A DNA stretch of 64,000 bases, from positions 496,001-560,000 of the forward strand of contig NZ_JAAOIX010000001.1 in the NCBI RefSeq assembly GCF_011440395.1, in the 5' to 3' direction. Below are positions 18,251-26,767 of the stretch, in pieces. Within the stretch, counting starts at the first letter, position 1. Every line of letters starts with the position of its first letter. A model generated the notes under the pieces. That model worked only from the letters and a program-made list of their open reading frames with translations. It made no database searches and was not told the origin of the DNA. The DNA is from Pseudomaricurvus alcaniphilus (lineage in GTDB: Bacteria > Pseudomonadota > Gammaproteobacteria > Pseudomonadales > Cellvibrionaceae). A program made the position numbers and the translations under genes.

Positions 18251-18490
18251 CTAGTCTTGTGCCAACAACCCCATCAGGATCTGTGCGTGATTGGCGGCAA
18301 CCAGGCCACGCTCGGTCAGGTAACCGCCGTCGACGTGATCAGTCAGCCCCTTGTCAAACAGCCGGGCGGCGGCGGCCACGGTAGCCGGTGGTGCCTGGTG
18401 GGCGTGAACCTTGATACCGCTTTGGGTGGAATCCAGCTTGAATTGGTTGAGCAGCTTGATTTCTTCCATTGTCTCTAACGTATAGGGCAT
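18251..18490 (-). CDS. TIGR02647 family small protein
   Basis: 79 residues from the ATG at 18490 with GGGA 7 nt upstream. The frame runs on to 18604, but the family starts at MPYTLETMEEIKLLNQF. Segments LLNQFKLDSTQSGIKVH, AAARLFDKGLTDHVDGGYLTERG and AANHAQILMGLL match the TIGR02647 family, a compact conserved protein of pseudomonads and relatives with a winged-helix-like pattern. Function unknown; DNA binding has been suggested for this type but is not shown here. Confidence 0.82.
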   Translation of the reverse strand: MPYTLETMEEIKLLNQFKLDSTQSGIKVHAHQAPPATVAAAARLFDKGLTDHVDGGYLTERGLVAANHAQILMGLLAQD

Positions 18491-18725
18491 AAATTTATCC
18501 CGGGTCGCGCTCGGCGGCGAGCCAAACGTACCACGTAAATTGAATTGGGCGTCGACCAACCCTTGCTTGCAGCGACAGTTGCGCAATAAGCTAGCCTGGT
18601 GCACCGGTTATTGTTTTACTCTCTCTGTATCCAGCGGCCGAATCCAGCCGACCGCCAAACCCGCTTATCCTACCCCCTCAACCAGCAACATTGAAGGGGG
18701 CAAAACACTTTTTGATCCCCGACGC

Positions 18726-19670
18726 CTACAGCCAGCCGATCAACACGGCGATGGTCAACACCGACACCACACTGGAGAGCAGGATGGCGCCGGAACAACA
18801 ATCCTCCGCGGCGTGGTACTTCTGGGCAATGACAAACACCAGCGTGCCGGTGGGGGTCGCGGCCAGTAAGATGGCGGCCTTGACCCACAATGTATCGACC
18901 TCAATACCCCAGCGCAGCAGCAACAGGGCGGCCACCAACACCAGTGCCGGACTGACCAGTAGCTTTACCAGGGTAATGACCGAGATCTCCCCCAGGCCTT
19001 TATTCAAGCGCGTGGTGGTGAGAAAGAGGCCGATGGCAAACAGCGCACAGGGTGCCGCCGCCGGCGCTAACATGGCGGTGAATGAATCCAGCATCGGCGG
19101 CAGCGACCAGTGGTTGGCAGAAAAGCACATACCCAACAGCGCCGCTACCATGGCCGGGTTCTTGATAAACGATATAAAGCTGCGTCGCGCCGCCTGCATG
19201 GCGGTTGACCCGCGGCGGTTGTCACTGATATCCAGCAGCAACAGGGTACCGATCAAAAAGATAAAGGTCTGCACCACGGCGATAATGACAACCGCGGCGA
19301 TGGCCGCCTCCCCCAGTACCGTCTGCGCCAGCGGAAAACCCATATACACCGTGTTGCCCCAGGATGCAGCCAGCGCCGCCAGCATGGCCTCCTTGAAACC
19401 GCGGCCAAACACGTACATGGCAACCAGCAAATACACCGCGTGCACCAGAAACTGCGGCACCACCACGATGGCAATAAAGTTGATGTCCCACAGAGCGACA
19501 ATGTCGGTATTGGCCATGGCCCGAAACAGCATAATCGGCATCGCCACGTAATACACAAAAGCGTTGAGCCCGTGGGTGCTTTCCTGCCCCAGAATGCCCA
19601 ATTTGCCGACGAGATAACCGAGGGCCATGACACCGAAGATCGGCACCACCAGTAATATGACTTCTTCCAT
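18726..19670 (-). CDS. AEC (auxin efflux carrier) family transporter
   Basis: 314 residues, about ten predicted helices. The opening VILLVVPIFGVMALGYLVGKLG, the helix GLNAFVYYVAMPIMLFRAM with its FVYYVAxP motif, and a C-terminal half with ILLAATPTGTLVFVIAQKY and SSVVSVLTIAVLIGWL match bacterial AEC carriers (MdcF/YfdV-like), which move small organic acids across the inner membrane. An AAGGAAG site precedes the ATG. It lies upstream, on the same strand and in the same direction, relative to no close partner; the 2-hydroxyacid dehydrogenase gene lies 164 bp before its start. Confidence 0.9.
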   Translation of the reverse strand: MEEVILLVVPIFGVMALGYLVGKLGILGQESTHGLNAFVYYVAMPIMLFRAMANTDIVALWDINFIAIVVVPQFLVHAVYLLVAMYVFGRGFKEAMLAALAASWGNTVYMGFPLAQTVLGEAAIAAVVIIAVVQTFIFLIGTLLLLDISDNRRGSTAMQAARRSFISFIKNPAMVAALLGMCFSANHWSLPPMLDSFTAMLAPAAAPCALFAIGLFLTTTRLNKGLGEISVITLVKLLVSPALVLVAALLLLRWGIEVDTLWVKAAILLAATPTGTLVFVIAQKYHAAEDCCSGAILLSSVVSVLTIAVLIGWL

Positions 19671-19834
19671 CTGGCTTCCTTGGTTATGTCGTGCCTCACC
19701 GCCGACTCAGGCTGGCCCTGCGGGTAGCCCTAAAATTCACCACCACTGGGTTGTATTTCCTGGATAAGTTGTCGACCTTCCCAGCGCAATACGTCGCAAT
19801 GCCGAACCACTTGATGTCACAAACTTATGGGCTA

Positions 19835-20797
19835 CTAGACCACCGGATCGATCAGCGCACCCGTCTCGAGGAAGCGGACAATATTGTCCCGGGCAATAAA
19901 GCCCATGGCATCCCGCGCCTCCCGGGTGGAGGTACCCATATGGGGCAACAGAAATGTGTTCGGCAGTTGCACCAGTGCCTCCGGTACATGGGGCTCATCC
20001 TCGAACACGTCCAGCCCCGCGGCGGCGATACTACCCTCTCGCAGCGCGACAATCAAAGCCTCTTCATCCACCACCGGCCCGCGCGCGGTATTGATAAGAA
20101 TCGCCTCGGGCCGCATACGCTGCAGCGCCACTGCGTCGATCAGGTGGTGGGTTGCCGGGGTCAGCGGACAGGTCAAAGCCACAATATCCGCTTGCTCCAG
20201 CAGGGTTTCCAGAGTGTCACAATAGCTGGCGCCGGTGAGCTGTTCGGCCTCCGGGCGGCGCTGGCGGTTGTGATAGAGCACCGGCATGTCGAAACCACGG
20301 GCGCGCTTTGCCACCGCGGTGCCAATCGCGCCCATGCCGACGATCCCGAGGGTCTTGCCGGACACCTGGCTGCCGAGCATAAAGTTGATACCCCACCCCT
20401 GCCACTGGTCATCCCTGATCATTTGCACACCCTCGGCAAAACGCCGGCAGGTGGCGATAATCAGGCCGAAGGTCAGGTCAGCAGTGGCGTCCACCACGCC
20501 TCCGGGCGTATTGCTCACCAGCAAGCCCCGCTCCCTGGCCGCCGCCACATCGATATGGTTGGTACCGGCGCCGAAGTTGGCCAGCAACTTGACGCTGTCA
20601 GGCAGCCGTTCGATCAATTCCCGGTTAACCTTATCCGGCCCGGTGGGACAGAGCACCGTGGCCCCGGCACAGCGGCGCACAATCTCGTCGTGGCTTAGGG
20701 GAGTGTCTTCGGGATTGAGTCGCACATCAAAACGTTCGCAGAGCGCGGCTTCCACCGCCGGGGTCCAGCGGCGGGTCAATACAATAGTGGTCGTCAT
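19835..20797 (-). CDS. D-2-hydroxyacid dehydrogenase (glyoxylate/hydroxypyruvate reductase-like)
   Basis: 320 residues. The NAD(P)-binding motif is GIVGMGAIGTAVAKRARGFD, and the catalytic set is complete: Arg in INTARGPVVDE, Glu in GLDVFEDEP and His in LLPHMGTSTRE. NHIDVAAARERGLLVSNTPGGV is the substrate-domain signature. Such enzymes reduce 2-keto acids such as glyoxylate or hydroxypyruvate with NAD(P)H. The Arg right after the cofactor beta-strand (LYHNRQRR) favours NADPH. It is in line with the AEC carrier, so a shared organic-acid role is possible. Confidence 0.92.
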   Translation of the reverse strand: MTTTIVLTRRWTPAVEAALCERFDVRLNPEDTPLSHDEIVRRCAGATVLCPTGPDKVNRELIERLPDSVKLLANFGAGTNHIDVAAARERGLLVSNTPGGVVDATADLTFGLIIATCRRFAEGVQMIRDDQWQGWGINFMLGSQVSGKTLGIVGMGAIGTAVAKRARGFDMPVLYHNRQRRPEAEQLTGASYCDTLETLLEQADIVALTCPLTPATHHLIDAVALQRMRPEAILINTARGPVVDEEALIVALREGSIAAAGLDVFEDEPHVPEALVQLPNTFLLPHMGTSTREARDAMGFIARDNIVRFLETGALIDPVV

Positions 20798-20964
20798 AGC
20801 TGCAGGCTTGAATAAATTGGCTGGGAGTAAGAAGTACTAATTATGCACCAATTTGGTTACTGATTGTGTGGAGCATTTACCGGGAAATCTGTCGCGTTGA
20901 GGAGTGCCTCGCAAGTGGCGATTGAGGGTGCGTCAAGAGTGGCGATTAAGAGTTTGTCACAAGT

Positions 20965-21072
20965 GGCGATGGCCGAGGTCGCGCAGCTGACGCGCTCAAG
21001 CCCATCCGTGGGTCGCTCGACTGCCGACGTCCCTGTCGGCAGACGGTCAGCCGCGCAACCTCGCCCATCGCC
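20965..21072. repeat. Nested palindromic repeat, copy D (GGCGAGGT-arm type)
   Basis: Outer arms 20965-20991 and 21046-21072 are complementary over 27 nt with three mismatches. The core contains CCCATCCGTGGGTCGCTC and the hairpin CTGCCGACGTCCCTGTCGGC, then AGACGGTC. Same architecture as the copies at 21334, 36502, 36967 and 41427. Nothing in the surrounding 20798-21495 stretch looks coding. Confidence 0.85.
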
Positions 21073-21147
21073 ACCCCAACCTTCGCGCCCGCTGCCAGTA
21101 TTTCCTTCGCGCATCATGAGCATAGGGCCTCCGCGGGTCGATAGTTC

Positions 21148-21282
21148 TCTTCTCGTGCCATCCCTGGGTCGCTCGACTGTCGACCCCCCAGGGGACCCTC
21201 TCTCAAAGCTCCGCTTTGATTCACCTTGTCCCTGTCGGCAGACGGTCAGCTGCGCAACCTCGCCCATCGCCACCCCAACCTA
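21148..21282. repeat. Rearranged copy of the nested palindrome (copy E)
   Basis: Starts with CCATCCCTGGGTCGCTCGAC like copy D, then diverges for ~60 bp (including the small palindrome CAAAGCTCCGCTTTG), and resumes at TCCCTGTCGGCAGACGGTC with the same right arm (CAGCTGCGCAACCTCGCCC). The left outer arm is missing, so this is a partial or interrupted copy. Confidence 0.65.
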
Positions 21283-21333
21283 TGAGCAAGATTTTGGTTT
21301 ATAAAAAATCCTTGAGCTGGCTCGAAAGTGGTT

Positions 21334-21444
21334 GAATTCCCCTGCGCTGGAGCAACCCAGACCTTCTGTGGCCATGGATGGCCACAGAGAGCCTACACGG
21401 ATGTATTCACGGCGTGTCTGGGTTGATCCTGCGCAGGGGAATTC
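21334..21444. repeat. Nested palindromic repeat, copy A (GAATTCCCC-arm type, inverted)
   Basis: Perfect 14-bp outer arms GAATTCCCCTGCGC (21334-21347) and complement (21431-21444); second arms AACCCAGAC (21354-21362) and GTCTGGGTT (21416-21424); central stem TCTGTGGCCAT/ATGGCCACAGA within 21365-21388. On the reverse strand the core reads CACGCCGTGAATACATCC, then TAGGCTCTCTGTGGCCATC. It lies between the end of the indolepyruvate oxidoreductase gene and copies D and E. Confidence 0.88.
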
Positions 21445-21495
21445 CGGCAAAAAACTGGTTTTCACAACAAACAGAAATACTGCTCAACTCCCTAC

Positions 21496-24400
21496 TCAAG
21501 CCACCTCCACTAACCGTACCACACTGTCCGGATTGGCGAAGCGCTGCAGCAGATCCTTGCGCTTTAACCTGGCTTCTTCCATGGCCTGCTCTTTTACCGG
21601 GCCATAGCCGCGGATCTGGTCGGGCAGGCAGGCGATCTGCAGGGCGTAGTCAAAATTGCGCTCGGTTAACTGTGGTAGCAGCTCATTGATGGTTTGCTGG
21701 TACTCCTCGATCAGGGCGCGCTCGTGTTTGCGCTCGAGGGTGCGACCAAAGGGATCCAGGGCGGTACCGCGCAGGAACTTGAATTTGGCAGTGAGTTTGA
21801 GGGCGCGATACATCCAGGGGCCAAACTGCAGTTTCTTTGGCCGCCCTTCTGCATCCAGTTCCCGCGCCAGCAGGGGCGGTGCCATGTGGTACTTGAGCTT
21901 GTAGTCGCCTTCGAAGGTCTGCGCCACCTGGTCGAGGAAACTGCCGTCGGTGTAGAGCCGTGCCACTTCGTACTCGTCCTTGTAGGCCATCAGTTTAAAC
22001 AGGTAACGGGCCACTGCTTCGGTCAAGGGGAACTCGTTGGCACCCAGCTCCTGCTCCCGGGCTTTGACACTGTCGACAAAGCTGCGGTAGCGATCGGCGT
22101 AGGCCTGATCCTGGTAACCGACCAGGAAGTCGTAGCGTTTGCTGATAATGTCATCCAGTTCGGTGGCCATAGCCTGCGACTGTTCACCGGCCACGCTGCG
22201 CACAAAGACCAGATCCTCGGCGGCGAGGCGGCCCCAGTGAAAGCCCTGCTTGTTGGCGTCGATGGCCACGCCATTGATTTCGATGGCGCGTAACATGGCC
22301 TCAAGGCTGAGGGGAATCATGCCCGACTGCCAGGCGTAACCGAGCAGGAATATGTTCGAAAACACCGTGTTGCCCATCAGCCGCTCCGCCAGGTTGTTGG
22401 CGTCGAGACGATCGACCAGCTCGGCGCCCACTGCCTGCTCCAGGGTGTGCACCCGCAGGTCCGCTTGCATGTCGGCGTTGCGATCGGTGACGAAGTCGCC
22501 ACTGGGCAGCTCCGACAAATTGACGATGACGCGGCTGTGCCCGTGGCGCAGCACCCGCAGTGAACGCTGGTCGGTGCCCACCACCATGTCGCAGGCGATC
22601 AGGGCATCGGCCATGCCCCGGTCGATGCGCACCTGGTGCAGTGCCTGGGGATTTTTGCCGAGGCGCACGTAGCTCAGCACCGTGCCACCCTTTTGCGCAA
22701 AGCCCATAAAATCCAGCACCGAGGCACCCTTGCCTTCCAGGTGGGCCGCCATGGTGATCAGCGCGCCCACGGTTACTACACCGGTGCCGCCGACGCCGCC
22801 CACCAGCAGGTCAAAGGGTTTTTCCAGTGGCTGGATGTCCGGCAGCGGCAAGCGCTGCACCCGCCGGGTAAACTCGTCACCGGCATCCACCGCCGTGGGT
22901 TTGCGCAAACTGCCGCCCTCCACGGTAACGAAGCTGGGGCAGAAACCTTTGACGCAGGAGTAGTCCTTGTTGCAAGAGGACTGGTCGATCTTGCGTTTGG
23001 GACCGAACTCGGTTTTCTTCGGGAAAATCGACAGGCAGTTGGACTGTTTGGAACAGTCACCACAACCCTCGCACACCAGTTCGTTGATAAACACTCGCTT
23101 GGGCGGGTCCGGGTACTGCTTTTTCTTGCGCAGCCGGCGTTTTTCCGCGGCGCAGGTCTGGTCGTAGATAATGATGGTGGTACCGGCAATCTCGCGCAGC
23201 TCACGCTGCACTTCATCCAGGTCGTCGCGGTGATGAAACGTGGTGCGCGCGGGGAAGATACTCTTGTCCGTGTATTTCTCCGGCTCGTCACTGACCACTG
23301 CGATGCGCTCGGCACCTTCGGCGCGCACCTGGTTGGCAATGGCCGGCACACTGATCTGTCCGTCCACCGGCTGGCCGCCAGTCATGGCGGTGGCTTCGTT
23401 GTACAGAATCTTGTAGGTGATGTTCACGCCCGCGGCAATGGCCTGGCGAATGGCGAGATAGCCGGAGTGAAAGTAGGTGCCCTCGCCCAGGTTCTGGAAT
23501 ACGTGGCCGCTGCCCAGGTAGCGCGACTTGCCCACCCAGCCAATGCCCTCGCCGCCCATCTGGATCAGTGAGGTGGTCTTGCGCGGCATCCACGAGGCCA
23601 TAAAGTGACAGCCGATACCGGCCAGCGCCTGGCTGCCCTCGGGCACTTTGGTGGAGGTATTGTGGGGGCAGCCGGAACAGAAAAACGGCATCCGTCGCAC
23701 ACCGCCGGGGGCGCTGACCTCGACCCCGGTATCGCGGATATAGTCCAGCGCGGCGGTGAAGTCCAGGCCGCTAAACACATGGGCCAGCCGCCGCGCGACG
23801 ATGGGCGCCAGATAGCTGGGGGAAAATTCTTCGGTCCAGCTCAACAGCGGTTTGAAGTATTCATCGTACTTGCCCACCATGCGTTTGGGCTTGTAGCCCG
23901 GGTAATCGTAGAGCAGTTCCTTCAGCTGGCTCTCGATCAGGCCGCGCTTTTCCTCCACCACCAGCACTTCTTCCTTGTCCTTGAGAAATTCGCGAATGCC
24001 ATGGGGCTCGATCGGCCAGACCATGCCGACCTTGTAAATATCGAGACCGATTTCGTGGGCCTTCTTCTCGGTGATACCCAGGTAGGACAGGGCTTCCATC
24101 AAGTCCTGGTGGGCCTTGCCGGTGGTGACAATGCCCATGCGCGCATGGGTCGGGTTGTAGATGCGCCGGTCGATGGGATTGGCCCGGGCAAACGCCAGCA
24201 CCGCCTCTTTCTTGGCCACCATGCGGTTTTCAATTTGCATGCCCGGCAGGTCCGGCCAACGGAAGTGCAAGCCATCGGCCGGCGGGGTAAAGTCGGCCGG
24301 GGTATTGAACACCGGCAAATCCGACAGTTCCACCGACATGCCGCTCTCCACCACTTCGGAGATGGCCTTGAACGCCACCCACATCCCGGAGTAGCGCGAC

Positions 24401-24987
24401 AGTGCCCAACCCCAGAGGCCAAACTCAATATACTCGGCCACACTGGCGGGGTGAATAGTGGGGGAATACCAGGACATGGCGGCCACGTCGGACTGGTGCG
24501 ACATGCTGGACGACACACAGCCGTGGTCGTCGCCGAACAGCATCAGCACGCCGCCGTGGGGGGAAGAGCCGTAGGCGTTGCCGTGCTTGAGGGCATCCCC
24601 GGCCCGGTCGACGCCGGGCCCCTTGCCGTACCAGATGGCAAACACCCCGTCGACCTCGCGCTCGGATTCCACCTCCACCTGCTGGGTGCCCATTACCGCG
24701 GTCGCGGCCAGCTCCTCGTTGATGCCGGGATGAAAGGTGATGTCCTGCTCCTGCAGGAACTCCTTTGCCCCCCACAGGGCCTGGTCATAACCGCCCAGGG
24801 GCGAGCCCCGGTAACCGGAAATAAAACCGGCGGTGTTGAGACCCTGCTGGCGGTCCAGTTCCCGCTGGATCAGGGGCAGGCGCACCAGCGCCTGGGTGCC
24901 AGTGAGAAACACCCGCCCGCTGCGGCGGCGATAGCGATCCTGCAGATCGTAATCATCCAGTTGCATGGCTTGCTGCGCGTCGGTCAT
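21496..24987 (-). CDS. Indolepyruvate ferredoxin oxidoreductase, fused IorA-IorB type
   Basis: 1163 residues, the usual length of the fused proteobacterial enzyme. The N-terminal half carries the alpha-subunit features (RVFLTGTQALVRLPLIQRE, YRGSPLGG, AATAVMGTQQVE) and a thiamine-diphosphate region with GIGCHFMASWMP and QMGGEGIGWVGKS. A cysteine cluster, ELVCEGCGDCSKQSNCLS and later SSCNKDYSCVKGFCPSF, binds Fe-S clusters. The C-terminal half is the gamma-type domain (LLVGGVGGTGVVTVGALI). It oxidatively decarboxylates aryl or branched 2-oxoacids to acyl-CoA with reduction of ferredoxin. An AAGGAG site precedes the ATG. The preceding genes encode an amino-acid dehydrogenase and transporter, which would supply the 2-oxoacid. 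Confidence 0.92.
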   Translation of the reverse strand: MTDAQQAMQLDDYDLQDRYRRRSGRVFLTGTQALVRLPLIQRELDRQQGLNTAGFISGYRGSPLGGYDQALWGAKEFLQEQDITFHPGINEELAATAVMGTQQVEVESEREVDGVFAIWYGKGPGVDRAGDALKHGNAYGSSPHGGVLMLFGDDHGCVSSSMSHQSDVAAMSWYSPTIHPASVAEYIEFGLWGWALSRYSGMWVAFKAISEVVESGMSVELSDLPVFNTPADFTPPADGLHFRWPDLPGMQIENRMVAKKEAVLAFARANPIDRRIYNPTHARMGIVTTGKAHQDLMEALSYLGITEKKAHEIGLDIYKVGMVWPIEPHGIREFLKDKEEVLVVEEKRGLIESQLKELLYDYPGYKPKRMVGKYDEYFKPLLSWTEEFSPSYLAPIVARRLAHVFSGLDFTAALDYIRDTGVEVSAPGGVRRMPFFCSGCPHNTSTKVPEGSQALAGIGCHFMASWMPRKTTSLIQMGGEGIGWVGKSRYLGSGHVFQNLGEGTYFHSGYLAIRQAIAAGVNITYKILYNEATAMTGGQPVDGQISVPAIANQVRAEGAERIAVVSDEPEKYTDKSIFPARTTFHHRDDLDEVQRELREIAGTTIIIYDQTCAAEKRRLRKKKQYPDPPKRVFINELVCEGCGDCSKQSNCLSIFPKKTEFGPKRKIDQSSCNKDYSCVKGFCPSFVTVEGGSLRKPTAVDAGDEFTRRVQRLPLPDIQPLEKPFDLLVGGVGGTGVVTVGALITMAAHLEGKGASVLDFMGFAQKGGTVLSYVRLGKNPQALHQVRIDRGMADALIACDMVVGTDQRSLRVLRHGHSRVIVNLSELPSGDFVTDRNADMQADLRVHTLEQAVGAELVDRLDANNLAERLMGNTVFSNIFLLGYAWQSGMIPLSLEAMLRAIEINGVAIDANKQGFHWGRLAAEDLVFVRSVAGEQSQAMATELDDIISKRYDFLVGYQDQAYADRYRSFVDSVKAREQELGANEFPLTEAVARYLFKLMAYKDEYEVARLYTDGSFLDQVAQTFEGDYKLKYHMAPPLLARELDAEGRPKKLQFGPWMYRALKLTAKFKFLRGTALDPFGRTLERKHERALIEEYQQTINELLPQLTERNFDYALQIACLPDQIRGYGPVKEQAMEEARLKRKDLLQRFANPDSVVRLVEVA

Positions 24988-25080
24988 GCTGGTCTCCTTG
25001 CATTCCTGTGTACGTGTAACTAACGGTCACTGGCAATCGGTGTTGCCGGACTAAAAAATTCACAGCCGTCGAGGCCCGCT

Positions 25081-26307
25081 CTAGATCAGTTCCTTGATGG
25101 ACTGCCCCAGGGCGGTGGCCATCAACTGGCGCCGGTCGGGGCGTTCGGCACAGACCCGGCGCACCACTTCACCAATGGTGTTGGAGACGTCGCTAAAGAT
25201 CGCCTCATCGGTCACTTCCACGCCGCTCTGCATCAAATAGGCAAACACCCGCGCCATACCGCAGTTGGCGATAAAATCCGCCACCACCGCCACTTTGCTG
25301 TCGGCGTATTCCGCAATCGGGCCGTAGAAGATCTGCTCGTCGGCAAAGGCCACATTGGCGCCGCAGGCGATCAATTCCAGGCCACAGTTGACCATGCTGT
25401 CCACCTGCGCCCGGGTCACCAACCGGGACGCCGCACAGGGAATAAAAATCTCCGCCGGGGTTTCCCAAATCCGCTGGTTAACCTCGTCGAAGCTGAGCAT
25501 GTCTGGCGCATCCAGGGCATTGCCGTCGCGGTTGAAAAACAGCGCCTTGGTGGTTTCCAGGTCCATGCCGTCGGCGTCAATCAGCCCGCCGACCCGGTCG
25601 ATGATGCCGACGATGCGCGCCCCTTCCTTGGCCAGGTAGGTGGCTGCGGCCGCTGCTACATTGCCCCAGCCCTGCACGATCACCCGCTTGCCTTCGAGGT
25701 TTTCGCCGTAGCAGGCGTAGGTGTGGCGCACCGATTCGGCCACGCCGTAACCGGTAATCATGTCGGCGACCTTGTAGGTTCTACCGCCCTCCGGCGCGTA
25801 GCGCGGGTCTTCCATAATTTTTGCCACACCGGCGCGCAGCTGGCCGATCAGCTGGATTTTTTCCGCCTCCTTGGGATTAATATGACCGTTGATGACGCCC
25901 TCCATGGGGTGCCAGATGCCGTACTTTTCCGTCAGCGGAATCACATCGAGCAGCGCGTCGACATTGAGGTCGCCGCCGGTGCCGTAATAGTTTTTCAGCA
26001 GCGGCGCCACGGCGCGGTACCAGCGAGTCAATACCTCGCGCTTGCGCGGATCCTTGGGGTCGAAGTTGATGCCGGACTTGGCGCCGCCGATGGCTGGGCC
26101 GGAGACGGTGAATTTAATCTCCATGGTCTTCGCCAGCGACACCACTTCGTCCTTGTTCAGGCCTGCACGCATGCGGGTACCGCCGCCGGCGGCGCCATTG
26201 CGCAGGGAGTTGATCACCACCCAGCCCACCGCATCGGTTTCTGAATCGTGCCATTCAAAGACGATTTCCGGAGTTTTGTTTTCGTATTTCTGCAGCAGTT
26301 CTTTCAT
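25081..26307 (-). CDS. Glu/Leu/Phe/Val dehydrogenase family protein
   Basis: 408 residues from the ATG at 26307, with GAGG about 9 nt upstream; a TTG five codons earlier overlaps that site. Signatures: GGGTRMRAG, MEIKFTVSGPAIGGAKSGI (substrate-binding Lys), GTGGDLNV, and the NAD-binding region KRVIVQGWGNVAAAAATYLAKEG; also CAASRLVTRAQVDSM. This is the ELFV dehydrogenase fold, deaminating an amino acid to its 2-oxoacid. Length and the absence of the longer GDH insertions do not decide between glutamate and branched/aromatic substrates. With the indolepyruvate oxidoreductase 93 bp downstream, a 2-oxoacid feed is plausible. Confidence 0.88.
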   Translation of the reverse strand: MKELLQKYENKTPEIVFEWHDSETDAVGWVVINSLRNGAAGGGTRMRAGLNKDEVVSLAKTMEIKFTVSGPAIGGAKSGINFDPKDPRKREVLTRWYRAVAPLLKNYYGTGGDLNVDALLDVIPLTEKYGIWHPMEGVINGHINPKEAEKIQLIGQLRAGVAKIMEDPRYAPEGGRTYKVADMITGYGVAESVRHTYACYGENLEGKRVIVQGWGNVAAAAATYLAKEGARIVGIIDRVGGLIDADGMDLETTKALFFNRDGNALDAPDMLSFDEVNQRIWETPAEIFIPCAASRLVTRAQVDSMVNCGLELIACGANVAFADEQIFYGPIAEYADSKVAVVADFIANCGMARVFAYLMQSGVEVTDEAIFSDVSNTIGEVVRRVCAERPDRRQLMATALGQSIKELI

Positions 26308-26374
26308 GTTGTTGATCCTCAATTGGGTGCTAATAAATTTAATTTGGGAAACGGGCTCAATTCGGGAAACGGGT

Positions 26375-26767
26375 TCAATTCACCACCTGGTCGCTAAACG
26401 CTTCCCGCACGGCGGCGTTGTCACTGGTGGTTATGGCCACCACGGCACCGCCGCTACTGATTTCCATCAGGGTCAAGGAGCGAATCTGCACCCCGCGGTT
26501 GGTGAGGGCACGGGCAATTTCCGCCAGTTCACCGGGGCGATCTTCACCGCGCAGCAACACCACGTCGTCGGAGACGGCATTGAAGCCGGCGCCGGTCAAC
26601 AGTGCCAGGCTCCTGTCGTAATCGCTGACCGCGATACTGAGGAAGGCCTCTTCGCCAAACTGGTTAAAATCGATATCCTCGATATTGATCTGCTCTTGCC
26701 CCAGCAACTCGGTGACCTCGGTAACCGGATTGACGGCAGCCTTGCAGATAATGGTGATCAGCTTCAT
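26375..26767 (-). CDS. Small two-ACT-domain protein
   Basis: 130 residues from the ATG at 26767 with GAGGAG 8 nt upstream; the frame extends to 26899 but only inside the decarboxylase gene. It overlaps that gene's stop by 4 bp (ATGA). Sequence MKLITIICKAAVNPVTEVTELLGQEQINIEDID and RPGELAEIARALTNRGVQIRSLTLM are two successive ACT modules (residues ~1-60 and ~65-130), the second with the typical GELAxIAxxLxxxGV turn. ACT domains bind amino acids, so this is probably an amino-acid-sensing accessory to the flanking decarboxylase or dehydrogenase. Confidence 0.82.
   Translation of the reverse strand: MKLITIICKAAVNPVTEVTELLGQEQINIEDIDFNQFGEEAFLSIAVSDYDRSLALLTGAGFNAVSDDVVLLRGEDRPGELAEIARALTNRGVQIRSLTLMEISSGGAVVAITTSDNAAVREAFSDQVVN

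Noticed and set aside
19691-20698. 335-codon open frame on the plus strand
   Set aside because: Antisense shadow of the 2-hydroxyacid dehydrogenase gene, which has all catalytic residues.
23605-25023. 472-codon open frame on the plus strand
   Set aside because: Lies wholly antisense to the well-supported indolepyruvate oxidoreductase gene and shows the His/Gly/Arg-rich composition of a shadow frame in GC-rich DNA.
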